DNA of 64,000 bases from Pristionchus mayeri (GCA_036245805.1 BTRK01000006.1:53685257-53749256), one strand, 5' to 3'; counted from the stretch's first letter, positions 12,425 through 24,384 are shown. Translations and numbers: made by a program. The notes: a model not told the origin generated them from the letters alone.

Positions 12425-12572
12425 AAAAATGATTAAAGCATGCCTTTATCATTCCTATGTTGTACTTAGGATGATTAAGAATTTATTGTGCATATCGGCA
12501 ACATGTGAATATGATACTCATCTCAGTTGTTGTGGTTAATATTCGTCAAAGTTTATATTTTCCGAGCTTTTA
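12208..12572. repeat. Direct duplication flanking the last C1GALT1-like exon, with (AT)n
   Basis: About 75 bp starting aacatgtgaatatgatactc at 12212 recurs at 12498, on either side of the exon at 12317-12424. A palindrome of the same words (gatgagtatcat near 12193) lies just upstream. An (AT)n run at 12287-12312 forms the pyrimidine-poor end of intron 10. Confidence 0.75.
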
Positions 12573-12760
12573 CAAGAATATAATACGTTTGATCTCAGTA
12601 ATTAAAATTATGGATTATGCCATTAAATAATTTGTTGTTTTTAAATTTGTTAGTTGAATTGTTTTACATGTCGAAATCGTTATGTTAACTGAGTCTTTCT
12701 TCCATAATTCTAGCAAACACAAAATAATGTCTGTGCTTGCCGAGGTAAACTTATGCCCAC

Positions 12761-12762
<2 letters not shown>

Positions 12763-12827
<65 letters not shown>
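12763..12827. repeat. (CT)n microsatellite
   Basis: About 32 CT units; simple repeat. Confidence 0.95.
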
Positions 12828-12830
<3 letters not shown>

Positions 12831-13089
12831 CGCCTTATTTAAGTTGGCACCAAATTAGTCTTTTTCTACCGCCTGACCATTCCACATGAGTAAAATTTAA
12901 AGATACAATCGTATTTCAGTAAAAAAAATCACATTGATGGGTGAGCATTGTGTTATCTCCTACTCGCAAAAGTGTTCATTTCCCCTGTCCTAGATCCAAG
13001 CACACCGTTCTCTTAAGATCCTTACGAGATCTTTCACACATGTCTTGATTTGATTCGCCACTGGACTTGTCATCACCGCCGATAATGCA

Positions 13090-13690
13090 TCCTCTCGCGT
13101 GGTCGTAACTAGTGTAATTTGGTCACTGAGTGGATCGCGGGGTTGTATCTTACGGAGAATTGATAAGCGGTACTGCAGCAAGCGTTCTTATCCCCTTGCA
13201 AAAGGTTCTTGGGTAAAGAATGAGATCGGAAAAGTACAAATCTAAAAATGATCGTGCGAATGGGTCGCCATTCACGAAAGAATCGAGCTAGAAAGGTCAT
13301 TTTTGGGAATGGAGGGAAACTCGTGAAATGAATTCTAGCCGGTTTTGTGCATCCTGAGGCATGTCTGATCACCTCCCAAAGTCTTACTGAGCAGACTTCA
13401 TTTTGGACATTCCTACACCGGGTAGCATTTCGGCATCACTCACTTCAAGGGCCGATTTCTCGAAAACGGTGGCAGATTGAGAAAAATTGTCCTCTGAGTG
13501 ACCCCGACTCATTTTTTGAGCTCTATCGATCTATCGAAACCAGTTTCTCAAAATCGCATTTTTAACAGTGCAACATTGCGAGTAAATTTTCTCGAAAATG
13601 TAGGTAAAGTAGCAGCTCAATTTCTCACAATAGATGGAGCTCAACAAGAGCATTCACTGGCGCAATCTGACCGGAAAATAGCCTAATAAG
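13090..13690. mobile_element. Half-copy of the TATCACGCCTCTCATGAGAG palindrome family
   Basis: Sequence from about 13320 (ttctagccggttttg, cttcattttgga, gccgatttctcgaaaa, tgacccc, gagctctatcgatc) matches one arm of the complete palindromes at 27950-28676 and 44404-45271. The terminal motif itself is missing, so this is an internal fragment. ORFs here are not genes. Confidence 0.7.
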
Positions 13691-14137
13691 TCAGACAAAA
13701 GAAATTACCAAATGAATGTAACGTATACGAAAAAAATATCTGCCTATATGATCCGTTGCTTCAATTTTTCCTTTATATTCGAGAACTGAATTTCCAATTG
13801 CTCAAAATTTTTCAAAATATTCAAATTCGATATTAATGAATTCACGGTCAACTAATTCAAATTCTGTGCAAATTCGAAAACGATTCGTTAATCGGTGTTA
13901 TATTCAGAAATAAAGATGCATGCAGCCTGGCAGAACCGGTTGAGATGTCGCAAAATGAAGTTGGCCATTGTGATGAGCACCCTCGAGAACTTCTTTTCAC
14001 AAGTGTTCGTAAAACGCTGTGCCACATGTTGTTCGACTCTTAGAGAATCGGGCTCATATGTAATATAGTTCCAAGCACTGGCGTGAATAATTTTTAGAAT
14101 AATATTTGATAGTATTTTATCATTACACTATTACAAG

Positions 14138-14400
14138 GTCAACAGCGTTTCAACGGAGACCATCCCCAGTCTACTTTGGATAGCCGGAGTGATACAAACC
14201 CATATTGGCTTGTGGATCCCCTAATCACTGTGAGATATTATACTACTCATGCTCCACATCGAAACGTATTATCGCGATTGCAGGGATACGAAGGAATAGC
14301 CAGGGATGTCATCTCATTCCACCATCTTTCGGCTACAGAATTGCGATTATTCGAAACGTTATTGTACCACGTAACAGTGGCCGGAAATCATACGTTCTAA
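14138..14400 (+). CDS. Second copy of the last two C1GALT1-like exons
   Basis: Exons 14138-14229 (GQQRFNGDHPQSTLD...VDPLIT) and 14284-14400 (GYEGIARDVISFHHLSATEL...GNHTF, stop TAA at 14398) are homologous to exons 10 and 11 of the gene at 9421-12424. The intron position and phases (1 in, 0 between) are identical. No further C1GALT1-like exons lie between 12425 and 14138. They could therefore be alternative terminal exons of the same gene or the tail of a truncated tandem copy. Both frames are open and conserved at the ISFHHLS motif, which argues against old decay. The acceptor of the first exon is weak (ttacaag). Confidence 0.65.
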
Positions 14401-14421
14401 GATAAAACATTACGAGCTATA

Positions 14422-15638
14422 CAGTAGCGCCGGAAAGTATCCGTACGATTTGATTTTTTCACATAACTTTTTCTACAGTTGACTTAGCAAGTAAAATGTT
14501 GCAGCGCTAAATAGCAAATCCATAGGAGAATACGATGTGAGTATTGCGTCATCACGTGTCTCATAACTAATTGCGTAGTGATGACGCAATCGAATATCAC
14601 TTTTTCAAACAGGCGTTATTCTTACATAGATTTTTTCCAGCTTGCCAAACTTTGGAGATTGGACCGCGGCCTATCGAGAATAAAAATTTGAAGTTGCTGC
14701 TCGGTCGTACAGTTGCTGCAGCCTTGCTGCAAAAACGTGGTCGCAAATTCAGAACTCGGTTTCTAGACTAGCTAGAGACTCGTTCAAAGCATCAAAATGA
14801 AATTTTTGTAAAAATCTGGTTTTTATGTGTGAATGTTCAAAATGTATTAAAGATATGATTCCCAACTTTTTAGACTGTTTAGATAACTTTCCTGCCCGCG
14901 ACGACCGTTTTTAGGAGGTATACTAGGCTCGGAAAACACCTTGTTTACCCCTATGGGCGAGAGAGTGCAGACGATGAGAGTGGTAAACATGTTGATTCCC
15001 GACCCTAGTATGCCTCCGAAAAACGGTCTCCGCGGGCAGGAATGTTATCCAAACAGTCTAAAAAGTTGGGAATCATATCTTTAATACATTTTGAACATGC
15101 ACACATAAAACCAGATTTTTACAAAAATTGCCCACAAAGTTATGAATGTCCAAAAAATGAGCATTCAAAAAAGTGATTTTTTGGTGCCCTGAGGGCAAAT
15201 ATTGATCGATCGTTTTCATATTCTCAAGATCATCGGGAATTGTGATGGCGATCATTTTGATGCTTTGAACGAGTCTCTAGCTAGTCTAGAAACCGAGTTC
15301 TGAATTTGCGACCACGTTTTTGCAGCAAGGCTGCAGCAACTGTACGACCGAGCAGCAACTTCAAATTTTTATTCTCGATAGGCCGCGGTCCAATCTCCAA
15401 CGTCAGAAAGTTTGGCACGCTGGAAAAAATATATGTAAGAATAACGCCTGTTTGAAAAAGTGATATTCGATTGCGTCATCACTACGCAATTAGTTATGAG
15501 ACACGTGATGACGCAATACTCACATCGTATTCTCCTATGGATTTGCTATTTAGCGCTGCAACATTTTACTTGCTAAGTAAACTGTAGAAAAAGTTATGTG
15601 AAAAAATCAAATCGTACGGATACTTTCCGGCGCTACTG
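14422..15638. mobile_element. Tc1-like foldback element, 1.2 kb
   Basis: The element runs from CAGTAGCGCCGGAAAGTATC to its inverse and is flanked by TA, so the CAGT end and TA target fit Tc1-type elements. It is almost wholly palindromic, with a centre near 14960. No transposase is visible. Its inner arms are shared with 22999-24354, which has different termini. Confidence 0.85.
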
Positions 15639-15675
15639 TATGTGTCAAATGAATTCGCTAATGAATATACTACTA

Positions 15676-18463
15676 TATGAGGCGAATCGCGAGAGAATCG
15701 ACCATTTGAAGGGGGTCAGCGGCGGTAGGATTGAAGTTTGCTCGATTCCCCTATAATTTTGGTTATAAGTACTTCAAATGATGCTCTTTCAAACTGCGTC
15801 GTCAGAATTTTGATAATTGTCGTCATCGTCGGGATTCAGAAGGCCAAAATGGTACTATGACTTTTCGACAGTTAAATCGCGCTCACTTAAATGATCATAT
15901 CTCCATTTAAAATAAAGATAGAAGGCCGTTCTTTGTTTCAAATGAAAGCTACCATCATGCTCTACAATCTTATCTAGAATATATCATTCCTGGTCTTCAT
16001 CATGGGCGGTCGGGCGGACCAAAAGTGGCGTAACTTTGGAAATCAGAAAAAGATCATGGGTTATCATCATAGTTGCCCAACACTGGCGGCGAGGTGTTTT
16101 CGGACCATGACCCCCTATTCATGTGTGTGGAGAGCGCCCCTGTTTTGAGGGGCGCTCCCCACAGGGATGTATAGGGGGTCATGGTCAAAAATCGTTTTTA
16201 GGACAATGGTAGGTCAGGACTAGGTACCGTACCCAATCGATAGTACAGTACCTCCAGATACCGTATAGCACTACCGTAACCCGGAATATCGCAAACTAGC
16301 TTTATTTTTAAAAAGTCCTGGAACCGTGTCCAATCGATTATGTAGTACCCAAGCAACTACCGTAACCCAGTTCCTTGGGGCAGATCGAGTTCCTTGGGTC
16401 AAACATTTTAATACAAATTTCAAGCATTTTTCTAAAAATCCTAAACCTATCATGCAATTATTCTACAATAATTAGAGATACGGTAGGATACTTTAAAATA
16501 ATTGTATGCTCAGTTTTGGACTTTTAGAAAAATGTTTGACCCAAGGAACTGGATCTGACCCAAGGAACTGTGTTACGGTAGCTTCTTGGGTACTGTATAA
16601 TCGATTGGGCATGGTACCAGGACTTTTTTTAAAATAAAGTTAGTTTGCGATAATCGGGGGTTACGGTAGTGGTATACGGTATCTGAAGGTACGGTACTAT
16701 CGATTGGGTACGGTACCTTGTCCTGACCTACCATTGACCTACCAATTGATTTTTGACCATGACCCCCTATACGTCAATGTGGAGAGCGCCCCTCAAAACA
16801 GGGGCGCTCTCCACACCCATGAATAGGGAGTCATGGGGGTCGCCGCCGGCGTGGGCAACTATGGTTATCATGCTTAAGTTGTAGAGCATACATGTGCCTC
16901 ACTTCTCGCCAAAAATAAGGCAAATCGGAGTTGGAACAAAAAAAAGGGGCTCACTTTTGTACGGCGACCCCAAAATGTGTTCAGGACAAGAGTACTTCCG
17001 TAACTTCAATTGCCCTCATTTGGGCTCAAAATCGTTCAAAAACTTCCAAAACAACATTATAAGTGTCTTCCCCCCATATTATAACACTTCCATTGGTCAT
17101 AAATGGTCACCTGACCGAAAATTTGAAAATCGGTATTTTGACCAATTTCAGCAAGCGCTATGGACCCAAACGCATAAAATGGGTTCTATATAATGTAAAT
17201 ACATTCTTCGAAACAGCTCGAAGAAAAAGGGCTCCTGAAAAGAGGATATTTCGCCTTAAGAATCATAGGAAAAACGCAAAACTGTGCCGCTGGTCAAAAT
17301 AGACGTACAGGCTCATGGATAGAAATGTAAAACATGATTAGCTAAACATTTCATCTGAAGAAAGTTAGTCTTTATCTTTTCGTTGAAGCGTGCTACAGAG
17401 CCTGGAAGTTCGCCATAAATAGGCAAGAATCCCCCGAGAGCGCGTGCTCTAACCGTCTGGCGCTCTCGCCCTCTGACCTCCCTCTCCCTCCCGTCTATTT
17501 AGCGCTCCCCCGCGGACGTCTCTCGTCGGTTTTGGTCAACTTCCAGGCTCTGTAGCACGCTTCAACGAAAAGATAAAGACTCACTTTCTTCAGATGAATT
17601 GCTTAGCTCATCGTGTTCTACATTTCAATCCATGAGCCGAGTCTGTACGTCTATTTTGACCAGCGGCACAGTTTTGCGTTTTTCATAGGATTCTTTAAGT
17701 GAAATATCCTCTTTTCAGGAGCCCTTTTTCTTCGAGCTGTTTTGAAGAATGTATTTACATTATATAGAACCCATTTTATGCGTTTGGGTCCATAGCGCTT
17801 GCTGAAATTGGTCAAAATACCGATTTTCAAATTTTCGGTCAGGTGACCATTTATGACCAATGGAAGTGTTATAATATGGGGGGAAGACACTTATAATGTT
17901 GTTTTGGAAGTTTTTGAACGATTTTGAGCCCAAATGAGGGCAATTGAAGTTACGGAAGTACTCTTGTCCTGAACACATTTTGGGGTCGCCGTACAAAAGT
18001 GAGCCCCATTTTTTTCTTCCAACTCCGATTTGCCTTATTTTTGGCGAGAAGTGAGGGACATGTATGCTCTACAACTTAAGCATGATAACCCATGATCTTT
18101 TTCTGATTTCCAAAGTTACGCCACTTTTGGTCCGCCCGACCGCCCATGATGAAGACCAGGAATGATATATTCTAGATAAGATTGTAGAGCATGATGGTAG
18201 CCTTCATTTGAAACAAAGAACGGCCTTCTATCTTTATTTTAAATGGAGATATGATCATTTAAGTGAGCGCGATTTAACTGTCGAAAAGTCATAGTACCAT
18301 TTTGGCCTTCTGAATCCCGACGATGACGACAGTTATCAAAATTCTGACGACGCAGTTTGAAAGAGCATCATTTGAAGTACTTATAACCAAAATTATAGGG
18401 GAATCGAGCAAACTTCAATCCTACCGCCGCGGCGTGGTCGATTCTCTCGCGATTCCTCTCATA
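15676..18463. mobile_element. Large palindromic element, 2.8 kb
   Basis: It begins TATGAGGCGAATCGCGAGAG and ends with the inverse (ctctcgcgattcctctcata). Arms of about 930 bp match closely around a centre at 17390-17530, which contains a GC-rich stretch (ctctaaccgtctggcgctct). The left arm is about 800 bp longer because of a hAT-like insertion at 16068-16863. The paired ORFs at 17063-17302 (+) and 17651-17890 (-) are the two arms. Half of a related element lies at 19965-21085. Confidence 0.85.
16068..16863. mobile_element. hAT-like foldback MITE nested in one palindrome arm
   Basis: Termini are CATAGTTGCCCA and its inverse, with an 8-bp target duplication GTTATCAT that fits the hAT consensus nTnnnnAn. 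The opposite arm of the host palindrome (near 18080-18092) shows the same sequence without the insertion. The interior is palindromic, with GC-rich words ggggcgctct and gaccatgaccccctat. A truncated relative lies at 25358-25607. Confidence 0.8.
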
Positions 18464-18653
18464 TACAATCAAAATATTCACTGCCTTATGACCTCACACT
18501 TATGCACATTCATATATAATATTATCGTCTCCTTAAATTGTGCATGGTATCATCCTCAAACGCCGAGTCAGCACAATCTTCCATATCATGTATATGTAGC
18601 ACTTTCATTCTACTATGTACATTATGAAACAATAGGATATTTCTAGCTTGGTA

Positions 18654-18880
18654 TTAAATGAAGTTATGAATAAAGATCCCCATACTTTTGTCAGACGCTG
18701 TACATGGTTCGCCAGGTTCATTCTCATTCCGAAGATCTAATAGACGAATATCGGTGGTGTCGAATTCATTATCCACATGCAACTTGTCCCCTCCAGCAAT
18801 TAGATCAATATAGAAAATTGTTGGAGTGATTCTTCTTTTGAAGAGGAATGATAACATAACAAAGTGGATAGCATATATAA
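18654..18880 (-). CDS. Candidate terminal exon, membrane segment plus acidic tail
   Basis: A minus frame reads a hydrophobic segment (CFIIYAIHFVMLSFLF) followed by KRRITPTIFYIDL and an acidic tail with EFDTTDIRLLDLRNENEPG, ending at TAA (18654). The arginines next to the membrane stretch suggest an integral membrane protein with a cytosolic C-terminus. A possible acceptor (caatcag, about 18885) precedes it. The ATG at 18857 is an alternative start. It lies about 340 bp downstream of the DM gene on the same strand. The family is not recognised. Confidence 0.4.
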
Positions 18881-19197
18881 TAAAGCAGCTGATTGTATCA
18901 AAATTTCATTATTTGACGTGCTACTTGATTTGTAAATCATTCTTACAACACAGTCACACCTCACACAATTAGATTAATTTTTCAGAGTAGGTATTGATCT
19001 TTATATATGTAAATGAATGTACAATATAGGTCGAGCGGGAATTTACGATATCGTTATGTTGGAGTAAACAAAACATGATGGAGAAAAAATGTTTACAACG
19101 AGATCATGCTTAAACCATAAAAGCAAATTGAATAGATGAATTCGAAAATATTCCATTTTCAAATTCGAGTAAATATGGATTGAATAGGTGCAATTAT

Positions 19198-22100
19198 TTA
19201 TTTGAATATTCGTTTGAGCGCTTCATTGACTAAATATGTAATTTCCGGTAATTGTGATTTCCATTCTTTGGGAATCAAAATGGTATCCTTGTTCACAAAA
19301 TTGAATAGAGCATTATAATTGGTATTGGATGCATTAAATGAGTTCGGATCGGTAGCGAGTACGTTCAACAAGTCCAAAATCACCTGAAATATTATGATGC
19401 GATTATCAAACTGTTACTTTAGGTTACTTTAGATTTTGAATGATGTTAAACCAAAAATTAGAAAAATAGATTATTAATGTTATAGGTAAAGTTTAAATGT
19501 ATTTCGCTCCACCCCGTAATGGCCCCGAAAATGGTTTGATTTGTGAATTGGAATCTATGTTAAGCACACGTTTGATAAGGAAAAAACCATGGTATGAAAA
19601 CAAGATACGGAGTCTTAGAATATGCTCACATCAGCAATTCACGTAAACGTTTCTTAATTCACCTTTTTTTTAATTTTTAGATTTTAAAATTTTTAAAAGT
19701 CAGCAACAATCAAAATATCGAGCTTTTGAAATGCCAAGTATGCATAAGAATTGAACGCGATGATACCTGTGCGTCTGAATACTCCGAGGTTTCCTCATTT
19801 ACACGCAGATTAGACTCGGCGAGACTTGATTGGCTGCTCTCTGTCCTAAGTTGCTTTAAGTATAGTGATAGTAACAATGTATTAGGTTGGTAAGAAAGTT
19901 CTGTCGCGTACTATTTTTCCATTTTTTCTTGACTGAATGAATTATCTGGAAATTCAATTTAACATAAGCTCTATCTTTTCGTTGAAGCGAGCTACAGAGC
20001 CTAGAAGTTGGCCAGAATTGGGCTAAAATCCCCCGAGAGCGCGTGCTCTAACCGTCTGGCGCTCTCGCCGCCTGACCTCCCTCTCCCTCCCCTCTATTTA
20101 CTGCTCTCCCGCAAGCGTCTCCCGCCGGTTTTGGCCAAATTCTAGGCTATGTAGCTCGCTTCAACGAAAAGATAGAGACTCACTTTCAACAGACAAAATG
20201 TTTAGGTCATCGAGATCTACATTTTTTGCTATGAGCAGGGCACTTTTGACTACTTTGACCTGATTTACCGTTTCGCATCTTTTCTTGGAATACTTAGATG
20301 AAATAACATATTTCTAGAAGCCCCGTTTCTTTGAGCTGTTCTCAGGGATGTTTCCACATTAATTGGAAACGATTTAGCACTTTTGGACCCACCTCACACG
20401 TTGAAGAGAGTCAAAATATCGATTTTTCGAGTTCACCTTATACCGTAATTTCTGACCAAAGAGAGTGGTACAACTGTTCGGGAAACAACTTAAAATGTTG
20501 TTTTGGATGATTTTCGAAGTATTTCAGCCTAATGCCGGGCAATGGGAGGTTAAGAAGTATTACTGTCAGGTACCCTTTTTCGGGCCACCGGACAAAAGCG
20601 CGCCCCACTTTTTTTCCCCCTCCACGATTTTTACAATTTTTGACGTATAGTTAGACACATATATGTTCTGTAAAACGCGCGCAATCATTTTGTGCACTTT
20701 TTCCGATTTCGAAAGTTAGGTCATTTTTAGTGAACCCAACCACCCCGAACCAGGACAGAAATGAAATCATTAACATAAAAGTTGTAGCGGATGATGGTAG
20801 CTTTGATTTGAAACAAAGAACGACCTTCTATCTTTATTTTAAACGGAATTATGGTAATTTAAGTTAGCGCGATTTGAATGTCGAAAAGTGATTTTGCCAA
20901 GTTTGGCCTTCTGAATCTTGAAGATAACGACCGATATAAAAATTCTGACAACGCAGTTTGAAAGAGCATCATTTGCAGTACCATCTGGTAAAATTGTAGC
21001 CTGATAGGACAAACTTGAATTCTACTGCCGCTAGCCCCCTCAATTGGTCGATTCTCTCGCGATTCCTCTCATAAAGCGAGTAAATAAATGTAAATAAATA
21101 AAATTTCAAAAATTCTGAAAATGACGATTTTATGGTGTAATGTTTTGAACTCAGCCGTTTGAATAAGAGCTACAAATTGCTTCTACTGCTTTGAAGGGTG
21201 ATAACACTAGAGTTGTGCATCCATATTATCACGTAACATCCGGCATTCGTTATGTGTGGGAAGCTGCAGATTGCAAAAAGGCTGATTTCAAAGAACAATT
21301 TTCGGTTTCATCATTTGAAAAAAAAGGTAGCTTACGAACAGTTAGGTGCACCACTTTCCCATTTTGGGTAAACACTAATAATGCCGAGTACTTCATCACT
21401 CACTATAACTGAGCTTACTGGATAAATCGCTAAATCTTCAGGGATGAGAAATGCTTAACAACAAAATTCAATTCAGTGAAATTTTCAGAATTAGCGCTGA
21501 TCCCAAGTTGGCATAATGGGTCTTTTTTATTGTTATGCAATTCAAAACATGCCCATTTGTTGCACTCTACAACAGCATGTTAGTTATGCCCATTCACATT
21601 TCTTCTTTCAACTATGAGCAAATAAAAAATAGGGTTGGTCATCAATTTCGCAGAATTTGGCAATCGACTATGCCAGAATTAATAATTGGAGAATACTGTG
21701 ATAACGTTTTCTCGAAAGAGTAACCAAGCACTATTAGACTACTGAAGATCGTATGAAGATTGATCAACTTTGAAGGGCAGGATAAACCAAAATTTAAAAT
21801 ACGAGAAACGCGACAGAACTTTCTTACCAACCTAATATAATTGCCAGATAAAACACGAGGATATTATATCACATACTTGGAATTGAATCAGAATTTTGGA
21901 TGAGCGTTAATTCGTTATCGATCTTTCGTCTCTCTTCGTGTAATCCACAAACTTTGCAAGTGCAGGCCAAAAATGGGCACGGAACATGGAACTGAAACCA
22001 AAAAGCGTCTACTATTTTGAGCTCTTTTCGATTTGTTAATGCTCACCCTTTTAGGGGTCTCGCCCATGGCAAAATACAGGGATAGAAACGAAGATTTTGC

Positions 22101-22306
22101 AACATTACAATATTTGACTTTAACCACCGATTATTATTGTGCACTACTATACTGTTCAATCATTATAGTTCGCCAAATATTGAAATGTTGTAGTTCATTG
22201 TTTTATATTTTTTATAAATAATATTAACCTTCCTGCTTGCGATAACACCATGATGTTGACACCGAGAACACATATATGCATTCTTGACGCATCCATTTTT
22301 CAACAT
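19198..22306 (-). CDS. Short DM-domain (DMRT-type) protein, 4 exons
   Basis: DM-domain proteins are zinc-binding DNA-binding regulators, often of sexual development in animals. Proposed exons on the minus strand: 22306-22229, 21991-21873, 19845-19767, 19383-19198, giving 153 aa with all phases consistent. The DM module spans the first intron. Exon 1 ends CSRCQHHGVIASRK and exon 2 opens FHVPCPFLACTCKVCGLHEE then RRKID. That gives C-x2-C, HG, then H..C-x4-C-x-C-x2-C and the basic tail of the domain. The loop before the third cysteine is one residue shorter than usual. The module begins at residue 13, right after the proposed start MLKNGCVKN. Exon 3 is Ser/Glu-rich (TESSQSSLAES) and exon 4 ends EALKRIFK. 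The second intron is split by a mariner (19882-21835). Exon 1 could have an upstream partner, which I did not find. Confidence 0.75.
19882..21835. mobile_element. Mariner-type element inside an intron of the DM gene
   Basis: Inverted ends TTAGGTTGGTAAGAAAGTTC and TA on both sides define the element. About 1.1 kb of it (19965-21085) is a half-copy of the 15.7-18.5 kb palindrome family, so that element either jumped into it or was captured. No transposase motif can be read. The ORF at 21191-21412 has no recognisable domain. Confidence 0.8.
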
Positions 22307-22784
22307 TTGTTCCTTAACATCACACTTTATATTTCCGTATACATTGTACAAAATTTGTCTACTCAAAAAATCGAACTAACATCAAATTCTGTCGAAACTT
22401 TATTTCTGGTAATTGAGATTTTATTGAGAATTTTTCGTCGTCTTTTGAGGAGAGCGCACTGCAAGAGTAATTTTGAGTTAAAGTATACATTCCAGATTTT
22501 GATATTTAAACAAAAATTGATGTTCTGATATTATTTCCGCGAACCAAAAAGTGGCCTATTCTCTCTGCGATCCCTGTCATAGATAATCACCTTTCGGCAC
22601 GTACGAATGTCTCCATTTCCACCACTCGGCGAATTGCGATGCGTCGGACATCTCTGAAAAATCACTTAAGATAATGCACAGCGTGCCAAAGTTTGTTTGT
22701 CGCTGCGCCCGGTCGATTTTGAAACATAGCATTTTTGGCTGAAATTATCGATGAAAATTTGTACCAACATAGGTGAAAAACATA

Positions 22785-22959
22785 TCTATACCTATATATA
22801 AAGCGCAGTGTACGTCTGTCCGTTTGACCGGATTACGAAATAGTTCCGAAATGGGGAGGGGGAGAGATCTCGTCAACAAGTTGCGAAACGAGTGATTGCG
22901 AAACCTAGATACTCCGCTAGGACGGGGCCCCCGCCGAAGGCGGGGGGCAGCCGGACTAG
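22785..22959 (+). mobile_element. Mini-Helitron (non-autonomous), 175 bp
   Basis: It starts TCTATACCTATATATAAAGC right after an A. It ends with an 8-bp GC hairpin (CCCCCGCC / GGCGGGGG around loop GAA, 22928-22946), nine bases, then CTAG followed by T. The A|TC start, the hairpin and the CTAG|T end are the Helitron hallmarks, and there are no TIRs or target duplications. It is far too short to encode Rep/helicase. Confidence 0.75.
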
Positions 22960-22998
22960 TATATAATATATCATAACTTATTTCAAAAAGTAAATATA

Positions 22999-24354
22999 CA
23001 GTCGCGCCCATAAGTCAGTGGGCACTTTTGGAATGGGTTTGAACTTTTTGCTCAGGAAATATATCGTTCTGAGGCTAGGACGTTATGCACCGCATTCATC
23101 GGAGATTTTTCTTTTTGATATTGGGGTATGATGCAATAGCCTAGTCATTGCGTAGTGATGACGCAATCGAAATGTACTTTTTCAAAACGGCATTATTCTT
23201 ACATGGATTTTTTCCTGCTGGCCAAACTTTCTGAGGTTGGAGTAATGCCCGAGGACTACCCAGAAAAAATTTTTGAGGTTGCTGCGCGACCGCACCTTTG
23301 CTGCAGCCTTGCTGCAAAATCGAGGTCGAAAAATCAAATCTCGGCTCCTAGTCAAGCTAGAGAGTCATACAACGCGTCAAAGTGATCGCCATCATGAGTC
23401 CAGATGATCCTGAGAATATTAAAACAAAATCTCGAAATTTGCCCTCAGGGCATGAAAAAATCACTTTTTTTGCGTGACCATTTTTGGCGAATCATAACTT
23501 TGTGGGAAAGGTAGGTAAAAATCTGATTTTTGCATAGGAATGTTCAAAATGTATTGAAGATCTGATTTCCAACTTTTTAGAGCGATTGGATATCTTTTAT
23601 GCCCGTGGCGTGTGTTTTTCTGAGGTATACTATGGTCGGGAAACACCCTGTTTACGCAATCTCGTCGTCTGTACTCTCTCGCCCATAGTGGTAAACAGGG
23701 TGTTTCCCGACCCTAGTATACCTCCGACAAATGCACGCCACGAGCAGGAAAGTTAATCAATCACTATAAAAAGCTGGAAATCAGATCTTCAATACATTTT
23801 AAACATTCGTATACAAAATTCAGATTTTTACCTACCTTTCCCACAAAGTTATGATTCGCCAAATAATGGTCATGCAAAAAAGTGATTTTTTCATGCCCTG
23901 AGGGCAAATTTCGAGATTTTGCTTTCATATTCTCAGGATCATCTGGACTCATGATGGCGATCATTTTGATGCGTTGTACGACTCCCTAGCTTGACTAGGA
24001 GCCGAGATCTGAATTTACCTCGATTTTGCCGCAAGGCTGCAGCAAATGTGCGGTCGAGCAGCAACGTTAAAATTCTTTTCTGGGTAGTCCTCGGGCATGA
24101 CTCCAACCTCAGAAAGTTTGGCCAGCAGGAGAAGAATAATGTAAGAATAATGCCGTTTTGAAAAAGAATAATGCCTTTTTTTTTGATTGCGTCATCACTA
24201 CGCAATGACTAGGCTATTGCATCATACCACAATATCAAAAAGAAAAATCTCCGATGAATACGGTGCATAACGTCCTAGCCTCAGAACGATATATTTCCTG
24301 AGCAAAAAGTTCAAACCCATTCCAAAAGTGCCCACTGACTTATGGGCGCGACTG
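22999..24354. mobile_element. Tc1-like foldback element, 1.36 kb
   Basis: Ends CAGTCGCGCCCATAAGTCAG and its inverse are flanked by TA. The arms are near-perfect inverses meeting near 23680. From the phrase gcgtagtgatgacgcaatcg inwards (about 23151) the arms resemble those of 14422-15638, but the outer ends do not. No transposase is visible. Confidence 0.85.
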
Positions 24355-24384
24355 TACATTTCTAATGCAATAGAGCTCTCAGGA

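Noticed and set aside
16894..17996. Paired ORFs beginning MPHFSPKIRQ and MSSPHIITLP
   Set aside because: Mirror copies in the arms of the 15676-18463 palindrome.
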